Shown one piece after another: positions 16,460-24,651 of a stretch of DNA of 64,000 nt. This DNA is from an uncultured Alphaproteobacteria bacterium (GTDB lineage Bacteria > Pseudomonadota > Alphaproteobacteria > HIMB59), in assembly GCA_902610255.1 (NCBI GenBank), contig CACLUX010000002.1, forward strand, positions 1 to 64,000. Reading direction: 5' to 3'. Every line of letters begins with the position of its first letter. The stretch's first letter is position 1. Position numbers and translations under genes: made by a program. The notes under the pieces were generated by a model. It saw only the letters and a program-made list of their open reading frames with translations. It did no database searches and had not been told where the DNA came from.

Positions 16460-17584
16460 ATGACATTCATAAGAAAAGTGGAGACATGGATAACTAATTC
16501 AAAACAAACTGAAGATGGATGGTCGCAAATAAAACCATTTATATTTTTAAAATTAACTAACTCTGATGGTTTTGAGGGCTGGGGTGAGGCTTTTTCATTA
16601 CCTGCAAGAGAAAAAGGAATTGTTGAAATTATTCATAATTTAATGAGCTCTTTATCTCATGTAAAAGACATAACACCAGATAGATTTTATACAGAGTCAA
16701 ATTTAATAGCTGATGGACATCGTGGAATTGACTTTTCCGCTGCAACAAGTGCTATAGAAATGAGCCTTTGGGATATAGAGGGGAAGAAAGAAAAAAAACC
16801 TCTTTATAAAATATTATCAAAGGATTATAGAGAAAAAGTTCCTGTTTATGCAACAATATGGAGTGAGGATTTTAAAAATGATGAAAATTTATCATCAAGA
16901 TGTATAGAAACACTAAGCGATGGTTATGGAGGAATTAAAATATATCCACTTCAAAATAGAAATGTTGAACAAGCAGCAAAATGTGTTTCAAAAATTAGAG
17001 ATGTTTTAGGCTATAAAATACCTCTTATGTTAGATCTAGCGTGCCCTAAAGATACAAATATATCATTAAAACTAGCTTCACTTGTTGAGGAATTTAAACC
17101 TTATTGGTTTGAAGAACCAGTTGATGGTGAAGCAACAAGAGCACTTAAAGATATTAGAGAGAAAACAAGTTTGAGAATTGTTTCAGGTGAAAAGCAATGT
17201 GGATTAAATCATTTTATTGAAACTTTAGCTTTGGATGCAGTTGATATTTTCAATCCAGATATTTCAGGTGTTGGGGGAATTATTGATATGATAAAAATAA
17301 TCAAATTTTCTCATGAAAAAAAAGTTACAGTTTCTCCTCATTGTTGGAATTCTATGTCGATTGCAGCATCTGCGATGGTACATGTATGTATGAGTTTTAC
17401 AAATACAGAAATGGCAGAATTTTTTCCTGAATATATTCCATACTCATTAAAATTTAGTAATCAAAACTATGAAATAAAAGATGGATTTGTCAAAATAGAG
17501 GACAATGAAGGTTTAGGTATAAATATTGATACTAAATTGTTAATGGAAGATACATCTTCTTACAGAGAAACAGAATTAACTTAA
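16460..17584 (+). CDS. Mandelate racemase / muconate lactonizing enzyme family protein (enolase superfamily)
   Basis: 374 residues. The N-terminal capping domain covers about 1-120, then a barrel with metal ligands Asp192 (LMLDLA), Glu218/219 (WFEEP) and Glu244 (SGEK). Candidate general bases are Lys160 (GGIKIYP) and the Asp267/His294 pair (DIFNPDISG, SPHCWNS). This residue set is that of the mandelate racemase subgroup, which includes many acid-sugar dehydratases. The second Lys of the usual KxK appears to be Tyr162. The likely reaction is dehydration or epimerisation of a hydroxy acid; the substrate is unknown. It is the last gene of the operon, and the facing gene's stop lies 3 bp away. 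Confidence 0.85.
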   Translation: MTFIRKVETWITNSKQTEDGWSQIKPFIFLKLTNSDGFEGWGEAFSLPAREKGIVEIIHNLMSSLSHVKDITPDRFYTESNLIADGHRGIDFSAATSAIEMSLWDIEGKKEKKPLYKILSKDYREKVPVYATIWSEDFKNDENLSSRCIETLSDGYGGIKIYPLQNRNVEQAAKCVSKIRDVLGYKIPLMLDLACPKDTNISLKLASLVEEFKPYWFEEPVDGEATRALKDIREKTSLRIVSGEKQCGLNHFIETLALDAVDIFNPDISGVGGIIDMIKIIKFSHEKKVTVSPHCWNSMSIAASAMVHVCMSFTNTEMAEFFPEYIPYSLKFSNQNYEIKDGFVKIEDNEGLGINIDTKLLMEDTSSYRETELT

Positions 17585-17587
17585 AAA

Positions 17588-18508
17588 TTAATTCTTTAAA
17601 ACTGATAATGCTTTAATATGACTAGGGCTGACTCCACAGCAACCACCTATAATTTGTGCTCCACTTTCAACCCATAATTTAGCTTCTTCATAATACTCTT
17701 GTGGAGAAATACTCTCTACCACATTCCAATGTGGTTTTTTAAAAAAACCATTATTCGGATATGCCCCAATAACACCATTATAATTACTTTTGATTATTTG
17801 AATTCCTTGATTTATCACCTTTATATCGGAATGAGCTATTAATATAGGACCATCATGAATTTTTTTAAATTCATTAATAGAATTTTCAAAATCATCGTAA
17901 AAAAATGCTTCAGAATTACCTATACTTTCTTGATATCCAAGCATAAGTTGATTTCTATCTCTGTTCAATGCACACGATATTGAAAGCCATATTGATATAT
18001 CAAATTTATTAGAACAATCTAATAATGCCTCTATGGTTCTTGTCGATGAAGTCATCGCTTCAAGGATAATTAAATCAACACCTGCTTCAGATAAAATACT
18101 TAATTGTTTTAAAAAACCTGGTTTTAAGAATTTTGGTTCAATTCTATCCCAACTACCATATGTAGAAACCGAACCAGCTACACACACATTGGAATTAGAA
18201 TTATCAATAACATTTTTAGCTATTTTTACACTAGCTTTATTCCATTCTTCAATATAGTTTTCATAGCCATATTCTTTCATTGAAATTGGAGTACTAGCGT
18301 AAGTATTAGTCGTAATTATATCTGAGCCTGATTGAATAAAATTTTGATGGGCTTTGTACACGATTTCAGGATTATCTACAGAACATCTGCCAGACCAAAG
18401 ATTACTATCCATAGATGCTCCGAGTTTTTCTAGTTCAGCACCCATCCCACCATCAAGAATAATAATTTTTCCTGAGTTTAATTTATTTTCAATATCAGAA
18501 TAAGACAT
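17588..18508 (-). CDS. Second homocysteine S-methyltransferase family protein
   Basis: 306 residues, same fold as the gene at 15470-16456 but clearly diverged. DGGMGAELEKLGAS opens the barrel, TTNTYASTPISM forms the substrate loop, and GGCCG gives Cys290 and Cys291. The first zinc ligand position again seems to be histidine (ILIAHSD, His226) rather than cysteine. It is followed on the same strand by no close gene and preceded by the VOC protein and aldehyde dehydrogenase with 0-17 bp gaps, so these three are probably one transcript. The methyl donor is unknown. Confidence 0.82.
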   Translation of the reverse strand: MSYSDIENKLNSGKIIILDGGMGAELEKLGASMDSNLWSGRCSVDNPEIVYKAHQNFIQSGSDIITTNTYASTPISMKEYGYENYIEEWNKASVKIAKNVIDNSNSNVCVAGSVSTYGSWDRIEPKFLKPGFLKQLSILSEAGVDLIILEAMTSSTRTIEALLDCSNKFDISIWLSISCALNRDRNQLMLGYQESIGNSEAFFYDDFENSINEFKKIHDGPILIAHSDIKVINQGIQIIKSNYNGVIGAYPNNGFFKKPHWNVVESISPQEYYEEAKLWVESGAQIIGGCCGVSPSHIKALSVLKN

Positions 18509-18525
18509 AAAGATAAAATAAATCT

Positions 18526-18906
18526 CTATTTATTAAGGTAAGTGTAACCACAAATTTTATTGCCATCTAAATCTCTGATATAAGAATAATACTCACCTTC
18601 ATATCTCTCACCTGGGGCGCCTTCATCTTTTGCACCTAAACTTATTGCAGTAGAATGAAATAAATCGACAGCTTCTTTATTATTTATATAAAAAGAAATT
18701 TGAGTTCCGTTACCAACTGTTGCTTTTTCTTCATTGAAAGGAGTTGTAACATAAAATTCTACTGCTTCTGGATTTGATTTAGGGGCGTAGGAACCATAAG
18801 TATCAGTTTTTTCAATTCTCTTTAAATCAATAATATCAAGAAGGGTATCATAAAACCCAGTAGCTTTATCAAGATCGTTTGTTCCAACCATGACAAATCC
18901 TATCAT
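18526..18906 (-). CDS. VOC-superfamily (glyoxalase/bleomycin-resistance fold) protein
   Basis: 126 residues beginning MIGFVMVGTNDLDKATGFYD, the classic first strand and helix of a VOC module. A second repeat ends ...GNKICGYTYLNK. It is a single beta-alpha-beta-beta-beta pair unit, so it probably dimerises. VOC proteins bind a metal and act as lyases, isomerases or dioxygenases, or simply bind ligands. It sits directly between the aldehyde dehydrogenase (stop abutting its ATG) and the homocysteine methyltransferase, so it may detoxify or isomerise an intermediate. Specific function unknown. Confidence 0.8.
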   Translation of the reverse strand: MIGFVMVGTNDLDKATGFYDTLLDIIDLKRIEKTDTYGSYAPKSNPEAVEFYVTTPFNEEKATVGNGTQISFYINNKEAVDLFHSTAISLGAKDEGAPGERYEGEYYSYIRDLDGNKICGYTYLNK

Positions 18907-20337
18907 CTATTTCCAACCACTAATTGCTTTAACTTCCAAATATTCATGCAGACCCCACGTTCCACCCTCTCGTCCATTACCAGATTGGTTGTAGCCTCCA
19001 AAAGGTGTTCCAGCGTCAGGAGCATTCCCATTGATTTGAACTACACCAGCCCTTAATTGTTTTGAAACTCTTCTGGCTCTTTCTTTATTCTCAGTTTGTA
19101 AAAAATTACCTAATCCATATGGTGTATCATTAGTTATCGAAATTGCCTCTTCTTCAGACTCAAAAGGAATAATGGATAGCACTGGACCAAATATTTCCTC
19201 TTTAGCTATTCTCATATCATTACTAACATTTGTAAATACAGTTGGTTTTACATAATAACCTTTTTCAAGATTTGATGGTCTACCCGCTCCACCAGCTACA
19301 AGTGTTGCACCCTCGTCAATACCACTTTGAATTAACGACTGTATTTTCTCAAATTGAGATTTATTAATTACAGGTCCAATATGATCTCCTGATTTAGATG
19401 GTAAATCTACGCCTATCTTTTTAGCCTCATCTGCAGCTTCCTCAACAGCTTTTTCATAAATTGATTTTTCAACTAACATTCGTGTAGGTGCATCACATGA
19501 TTGACCAGAATTACTCATTATATTCCTTACACCATCTCTAACAGCACTGGGATATGCATCAGCAAAAATAATATTACCTCCCTTACCACCAAGCTCTAAA
19601 CAAACTCTTTTAATTGTGTCAGCTGCACTTTTTGAAATTAATTTACCTGCTCTAGTAGAGCCAGTAAATGAAACCATGTCAATATCAGGATGGCATGATA
19701 TTTGAGATCCAACACCTACTCCATCTCCATTTACTAAATTAAAAACACCAGCAGGAAAACCTGCTTCATGTATCATTTCAGCAAACAACAAACCAGACAG
19801 CGGTGCCATTTCAGATGGTTTTAAAATCATGGTACAACCAGTGGCAAATGCTGGTATTACTTTAAGAGCTATTTGGTTAATAGGCCAATTCCATGGTGTG
19901 ATAAGACCACACACACCAATAGGTTCATAAACTATATAATTATCAGAATTTTCATCAAATTTTGTTTCAAATTGAAATTTTTTTAATCTCAATATGAAAT
20001 CTTCAATATGTGACTCTCCAGAGGCTGTTTGTGCAGATGAAGCCCAATCTAAGGGAGCACCAAGTTCAGTTGAAATGGCTTGGGTCATCTCATTAAATCT
20101 TCTCTTGTAAATCTTTAATAGCTTTTCAAGTAAAGTTATTCTTTCCTGTACAGATGAATTTTTCCATGAATTAAAAGCATTTTTTGCCGCCACTACAGCC
20201 TTGTTAGTGTCATCTTGATTACCTAAAGATATAGTTACATAAGGTTCTTCTGTAGCTGGATTAATTACATTAAAATCTGAGTTTTTTGATGGAGATACCC
20301 ATTCACCGTTTATATAAAATTTTCTTTTATCAAGCAT
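18907..20337 (-). CDS. NAD(P)-dependent aldehyde dehydrogenase
   Basis: 476 residues, full-length ALDH. Asn150 lies in TPWNWP, the cofactor loop is FTGSTRAGK (about 224-232), the general base is Glu249 (LELGGKG), and the nucleophile is Cys281 (SGQSCDAPTR). It oxidises an aldehyde to the acid. It is the first gene of the minus-strand set with VOC and homocysteine methyltransferase. Betaine aldehyde or the product of the nearby iron alcohol dehydrogenase are candidate substrates; nothing in the sequence decides between them. Confidence 0.92.
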   Translation of the reverse strand: MLDKRKFYINGEWVSPSKNSDFNVINPATEEPYVTISLGNQDDTNKAVVAAKNAFNSWKNSSVQERITLLEKLLKIYKRRFNEMTQAISTELGAPLDWASSAQTASGESHIEDFILRLKKFQFETKFDENSDNYIVYEPIGVCGLITPWNWPINQIALKVIPAFATGCTMILKPSEMAPLSGLLFAEMIHEAGFPAGVFNLVNGDGVGVGSQISCHPDIDMVSFTGSTRAGKLISKSAADTIKRVCLELGGKGGNIIFADAYPSAVRDGVRNIMSNSGQSCDAPTRMLVEKSIYEKAVEEAADEAKKIGVDLPSKSGDHIGPVINKSQFEKIQSLIQSGIDEGATLVAGGAGRPSNLEKGYYVKPTVFTNVSNDMRIAKEEIFGPVLSIIPFESEEEAISITNDTPYGLGNFLQTENKERARRVSKQLRAGVVQINGNAPDAGTPFGGYNQSGNGREGGTWGLHEYLEVKAISGWK

Positions 20338-20391
20338 ATTTCAGATTATAACCATAAATAAACTATTGGTCGATTTATTATATTTGCATAT

Positions 20392-20844
20392 TTATTTTTC
20401 AAGAGATCCATCTTGAACATATTTTAAAATACGAACCACTTGTTCATTATTAGATACTACAGCAGAAGCTGCTGCATCTACCTCTTTTAAAGCATGTTGA
20501 TGATCATCCCTATGTATAATAATAATTGACTTGTTTAGAGCCGATGCATATCCAGCGTCAAAGGCAGCATTCCATTGTTTGTATTTTTCGCCAAATTTAA
20601 CAACTACTACATCACTATCCTTTATAGCTTTTTTTGTGCGAATAGAATTAATATTGGCACCTTTATTATCTTTCCAAAAATTTTTATCCTCAGGTCCTAA
20701 TATTTCTACTCCACAATTATCAGAATTTTCATGATTGGTGACAGGAGAAAAAAATTGAGTCTTCAATTTGGCAGAATTACACAATTGAATTAAATCTTCA
20801 CGCCAATTAGTGTGAATTTCTCCAGCTAAATAAACTTTAATCAT
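20392..20844 (-). CDS. ytoQ: YtoQ family protein
   Basis: 150 residues starting MIKVYLAGEIHTNWREDL, the hallmark opening of the conserved YtoQ family, with VVKFGEKYKQWNAAFDAGYA in the middle. The fold is probably related to nucleoside 2-deoxyribosyltransferases (a Rossmann-like layout with an initial VYLAGEI strand), but the biochemical function is unknown. A 14-residue longer reading frame exists upstream, but it would run through the CCA end of tRNA-Lys, so the ATG at 20844 is chosen. It lies 10 bp from the mature tRNA 3' end and may be co-transcribed with it. Confidence 0.86.
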   Translation of the reverse strand: MIKVYLAGEIHTNWREDLIQLCNSAKLKTQFFSPVTNHENSDNCGVEILGPEDKNFWKDNKGANINSIRTKKAIKDSDVVVVKFGEKYKQWNAAFDAGYASALNKSIIIIHRDDHQHALKEVDAAASAVVSNNEQVVRILKYVQDGSLEK

Positions 20845-20853
20845 AGTTTTAAG

Positions 20854-20929
20854 TGGTGAGCCCAGCAGGATTCGAACCTGCGACACCCTGATTAAAAGTC
20901 AGGTGCTCTACCGGCTGAGCTATGGGCCC
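20854..20929 (-). tRNA. tRNA-Lys (anticodon UUU)
   Basis: 76 nt, cloverleaf complete. The acceptor stem is GGGCCCA with TGGGCTC (one G-U pair), the anticodon loop is CTTTTAA with TTT at 20894-20896, the T loop is GTTCGAATC, and CCA is encoded at 20856-20854. It sits between coaD and ytoQ on the same strand. Confidence 0.97.
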
Positions 20930-20951
20930 GTGTAGAATAATTGTGAACATT

Positions 20952-21440
20952 TCAAATTTTTGCCAAGAAATCAAGGACTGGTTTTGGTACACTTTTGGAA
21001 ATATCCCCACCCAACTCGTGTATCTCTTTTATAAATCTCGATGATATAAAATGATATTTTTCTGAAGACATTAAAAAAATAGTTTCAATATCTTTATCGA
21101 TCGATCTATTCATTCCAGTCATTAAAAATTCATACTCAAAATCTGAAACAGCTCTTAAACCTCGAATAATTAATGAAGCATTTTTTGATTTTACATAGTG
21201 TACTAGCAAATTATCAAATTTTTCTACTTTAATTTTTGATAAATCTTTTTCTGGAAGAGATGAGATTGATTGATTGATTAAATTTAATCTATCATCAATA
21301 GATATTAGGTGATTTTTAGACTTATTATTTGAAACAGCTATAACTAATTCATCAACTACACTTAAACTTCTTTGAATAATATCGAGATGTCCATAAGTAA
21401 TTGGATCGAATGAACCTGGATATATACCAATTTTTGACAT
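20952..21440 (-). CDS. coaD: Phosphopantetheine adenylyltransferase
   Basis: 162 residues, the usual length. GIYPGSFDPITYGHLDII carries the TxGH nucleotidyltransferase motif, RGLRAVSDFEYEF is the substrate loop, and ISSRFIKEI matches the C-terminal ISSTxIR-type motif. It catalyses the penultimate step of CoA synthesis (4'-phosphopantetheine + ATP to dephospho-CoA). It follows gyrA with a 1-bp gap, a gene order common in alphaproteobacteria, so the two are co-transcribed. Confidence 0.97.
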   Translation of the reverse strand: MSKIGIYPGSFDPITYGHLDIIQRSLSVVDELVIAVSNNKSKNHLISIDDRLNLINQSISSLPEKDLSKIKVEKFDNLLVHYVKSKNASLIIRGLRAVSDFEYEFLMTGMNRSIDKDIETIFLMSSEKYHFISSRFIKEIHELGGDISKSVPKPVLDFLAKI

Positions 21441-21441
21441 T

Positions 21442-24108
21442 TTAATCTTCTAACCTTGCTACAGAGACAATTTTTTCATTTGCATCTACTTTAAATACAG
21501 AGACACCTTGGGAAACTCTTCCAACTACTCTGATGTTATCTCCAACATTACACCTTAATAATTTACCAGTATCTGAAATTAAAGCTATATTATCATCCAA
21601 ATTTACTTTTAATGATTGAATAACTCTTCCATTTTTTGGAGTAACAGTAATATTAGTAACTCCCGATCCACCTCTATTAGTAATTCTGTATTCATAAGCA
21701 GAACTTAACTTGCCATAACCATTTTCAGTAATTGATAAGAGATACTCTTCTGTATTTGCAAGTTCTTTAAATTTATTGTTTATTTTGGAAATATCTTTTT
21801 TTGCCTCATTTTTTGCTTTTAAATAGGACTCTCTTACATCTATAGATATTTTATTATGAAGTAAACTACATACCGATACAACTTTATCATCTTTAGCTAA
21901 TTTAATCCCCCTGACACCAGCAGAGCCTAATCCTGAAAACTCTCTTAAATCTTTTGTGGCAAATCTAATTGATTTACCATTTGTTGTTGCAAGTTGTACA
22001 TCATCATTTTCTATAACAGAAATTACGCCAATTAACCTATCTCCTGTTTTAAGTTTAATGGCAGTCTTACCTGTTCTAGATAATTTTCTTGAACCACTCA
22101 TTGCAACATCTTTTAGTTTATTTTTTCTAATGTTCCCAAGGCTAGTAGCAAAAACTAAATTATAATTCTCAAAATCATCAATATCTTTTGGCAATGTCAG
22201 AATAGAAGAGATTTTTTCGTTTTTTGTTATTGGAATAAGATTAACAATTGCTTTTCCCCTCGAAGTAGGTGTGCCAGCAGGTAATTCATAGGCTTTCATA
22301 GAATACACTTTTCCAACTGAAGTAAAAAATAATATTGTGTCTCGAGTAGTGGCAGCAAATACTTGTTCAAGAAAATCTTCATCTCGTGTAGTCATAGCTT
22401 TTTTACCTTTACCACCTCTCTTTTGAACTTTGTAAGAGGATTTTAAAACTCTTTTTATATAACCTTGATGGGAAACTGTGACCACAACATCTTCTTCTAT
22501 TATTAGATCTTCTGTATCTATGTCTTCAATATCATGTTTTTGAATTTCAGTTTTTCGGACTGTAGAAAAATTATCTTTAATTTCTGTCAATTCACTTTTT
22601 AATACTTTTAATAGTTGCTTATCTGAATTTAATATTTTGAGATATGTATTAATATCTTCTACAAGTGATTTTAAATTATTAAATAAATCATCTCTTTCTA
22701 AAGCTGTTAACTTTTGAAGTCTTAATTCTAGAATAGCCTTAGCTTGTTCCTCATCTAACAGAATCTTAGATCCAGATAACTTAAAAGAAGGGTTTATTAA
22801 CTTAATATATTGAGTAACATTGGATTTTACTGTCCATTTTGTTGATAATAATTTTTCTTTAGCCTCTAATGGGGTTTTAGATTTTTTAATAAGGTTAATC
22901 ACTGCATCAATATTATTAACAGCAATTGATAATCCAATTAAAATGTTAGCTTTTTCTCTTGCTTTGTTAAGTTTATAAACAGTTCTTTTTGTAATAACAT
23001 CTTTTCTAAAATTAATAAAGTAAGTGAGGCCATCTTTTAAATTAAGCGTTAAAGGCTTTGTCTCTTTCAATGCAAGCATATTACTGCTGAATGAGGTTTT
23101 TAAGGGAGTATATTGAAATAGCTGATTTTTTATTATTTCAGGTACAGCAGATGATTTTAATTCAACTACAATTCTAACACCCTCTTTATTCGACTCATCT
23201 CGAATATCGTTAATACCCTCTATCGTTTTATTGTTAACTACGTCAGCAATACGCTCTAAAAGTTTAGATTTATTTTGCAAGTAAGGAATTTCTGTAATTA
23301 TAATTGCATTTCTATTCTTAATTTTTTCTTCATGAAGTTTAGATAATACTGTAACGCTTCCCCTACCTGTTTCATACATTGAGCTTAGACCAGCAGTGCC
23401 AGATATAATTCCTCCAGTTGGAAAATCTGGCCCTTTAACGATCTTATGAAGTTGTTTAGAAGTTGTATCTGGTTCATCTACTAGAAGTAAAGTAGCGTCT
23501 ATAATTTCACCAAGATTATGAGGAGGAATATTTGTTGCCATTCCTACTGCAATACCACTGGCACCATTTACAAAAATATTTGGAAATCTTGATGGTAAAA
23601 CTTTTGGTTCTGTTAATGTCTCATCGTAATTTGCTCTAAGTTGAACTGTTTCATACTCTAATTCTTCTAACATAAAAGATGAGATTTTATCTAATCTAGC
23701 TTCGGTGTAACGCATAGCTGCAGCAGGATCTCCGTCCATAGAACCATAATTTCCCTGGCCATCTATTAAGGGGAGACGCATTGTAAAATCTTGTGCCATT
23801 CTAACCATAGACTCATATATTGCAGAGTCACCATGAGGGTGATATTTACCCATAACATCACCAACTATTCTTGCAGATTTTTTATAAGGTTTGTTGTGAT
23901 GGTACGAAGACTCATACATAGAGTAAAGTATTCTTCTGTGAACTGGTTTTAATCCATCCCTAACGTCAGGTAAAGCTCTAGAGACTATGACACTCATAGC
24001 ATAATCTAAATAACTTTTTTCTAGTTCATCTGTAATATCTATGTTTGGATATATTTTAGTATCCAAAACATCTAACTGTTTTGTTTTAGTTTTTTTCTTT
24101 TTAGCCAA
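21442..24108 (-). CDS. gyrA: DNA gyrase subunit A
   Basis: 888 residues. The N-terminal breakage-reunion domain has [21 protein letters not shown], the quinolone-region segment [19 protein letters not shown] (Ser and Glu at the two main resistance positions, as in susceptible enzymes), and the catalytic tyrosine in [11 protein letters not shown]. The C-terminal beta-pinwheel contains the GyrA box QKRGGKG, which separates it from ParC. It introduces negative supercoils together with GyrB, encoded elsewhere. It lies 8 bp downstream of ssb and 1 bp upstream of coaD. Confidence 0.98.
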   Translation of the reverse strand: MAKKKKTKTKQLDVLDTKIYPNIDITDELEKSYLDYAMSVIVSRALPDVRDGLKPVHRRILYSMYESSYHHNKPYKKSARIVGDVMGKYHPHGDSAIYESMVRMAQDFTMRLPLIDGQGNYGSMDGDPAAAMRYTEARLDKISSFMLEELEYETVQLRANYDETLTEPKVLPSRFPNIFVNGASGIAVGMATNIPPHNLGEIIDATLLLVDEPDTTSKQLHKIVKGPDFPTGGIISGTAGLSSMYETGRGSVTVLSKLHEEKIKNRNAIIITEIPYLQNKSKLLERIADVVNNKTIEGINDIRDESNKEGVRIVVELKSSAVPEIIKNQLFQYTPLKTSFSSNMLALKETKPLTLNLKDGLTYFINFRKDVITKRTVYKLNKAREKANILIGLSIAVNNIDAVINLIKKSKTPLEAKEKLLSTKWTVKSNVTQYIKLINPSFKLSGSKILLDEEQAKAILELRLQKLTALERDDLFNNLKSLVEDINTYLKILNSDKQLLKVLKSELTEIKDNFSTVRKTEIQKHDIEDIDTEDLIIEEDVVVTVSHQGYIKRVLKSSYKVQKRGGKGKKAMTTRDEDFLEQVFAATTRDTILFFTSVGKVYSMKAYELPAGTPTSRGKAIVNLIPITKNEKISSILTLPKDIDDFENYNLVFATSLGNIRKNKLKDVAMSGSRKLSRTGKTAIKLKTGDRLIGVISVIENDDVQLATTNGKSIRFATKDLREFSGLGSAGVRGIKLAKDDKVVSVCSLLHNKISIDVRESYLKAKNEAKKDISKINNKFKELANTEEYLLSITENGYGKLSSAYEYRITNRGGSGVTNITVTPKNGRVIQSLKVNLDDNIALISDTGKLLRCNVGDNIRVVGRVSQGVSVFKVDANEKIVSVARLED

Positions 24109-24116
24109 TGATTTTT

Positions 24117-24587
24117 TTAAAAAGGAATGTCATCATCGAGTTGTTCAGCTGTAGATGTTTCTGAACCACCCATTGCTTCATCTGCTGCTGAGTCTAATTG
24201 ATTACTATTATTTTCATCACTAACAGATGATTGAGAACGAGTATCTAACATCGTTAATACTCCAGAATAATTTGGAATAACTACTTCAGTGGTGTATTTA
24301 TCAACACCATTATTATCAGTCCATTTCCTTGTTTGAAGTTGACCTTCTATGTATATCTTTGAACCTTTCCTTAAATATTTTTCACAAATATCAGCTAACT
24401 TATCATTAAAAACAACAACTCTGTGCCACTCAGTCTTATCCTCTAACTGTTGGGTATCTTTGTTTCGGTATTTCGTAGAGGTAGCGATTGAAAAACTCGC
24501 CAATCTCGATCCAGCTGTGGTCGCTCTAATATCAGGATCTTTACCTAAGTTACCTAGAAGAATTACTTTATTTACTGATCCAGCCAT
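24117..24587 (-). CDS. ssb: Single-stranded DNA-binding protein
   Basis: 156 residues. The OB-fold domain (about 1-110) begins [19 protein letters not shown] and includes [17 protein letters not shown] low-complexity acidic linker and the conserved tip DDDIPF follow, the docking site for repair and replication proteins. It is divergent from uvrA, the classic proteobacterial arrangement, with 64 bp between start codons that must hold both promoters. Confidence 0.98.
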   Translation of the reverse strand: MAGSVNKVILLGNLGKDPDIRATTAGSRLASFSIATSTKYRNKDTQQLEDKTEWHRVVVFNDKLADICEKYLRKGSKIYIEGQLQTRKWTDNNGVDKYTTEVVIPNYSGVLTMLDTRSQSSVSDENNSNQLDSAADEAMGGSETSTAEQLDDDIPF

Positions 24588-24651
24588 GAATATTTTTATT
24601 AAAAGGTAATATTAATATATATTAAAAGCCCTTTAATTGATATCTAATTTA

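Noticed and set aside
20845-20886. 14-residue N-terminal extension of YtoQ
   Set aside because: It would be encoded by the 3' half of tRNA-Lys, and the family starts at the internal Met of MIKVYLAGEI.
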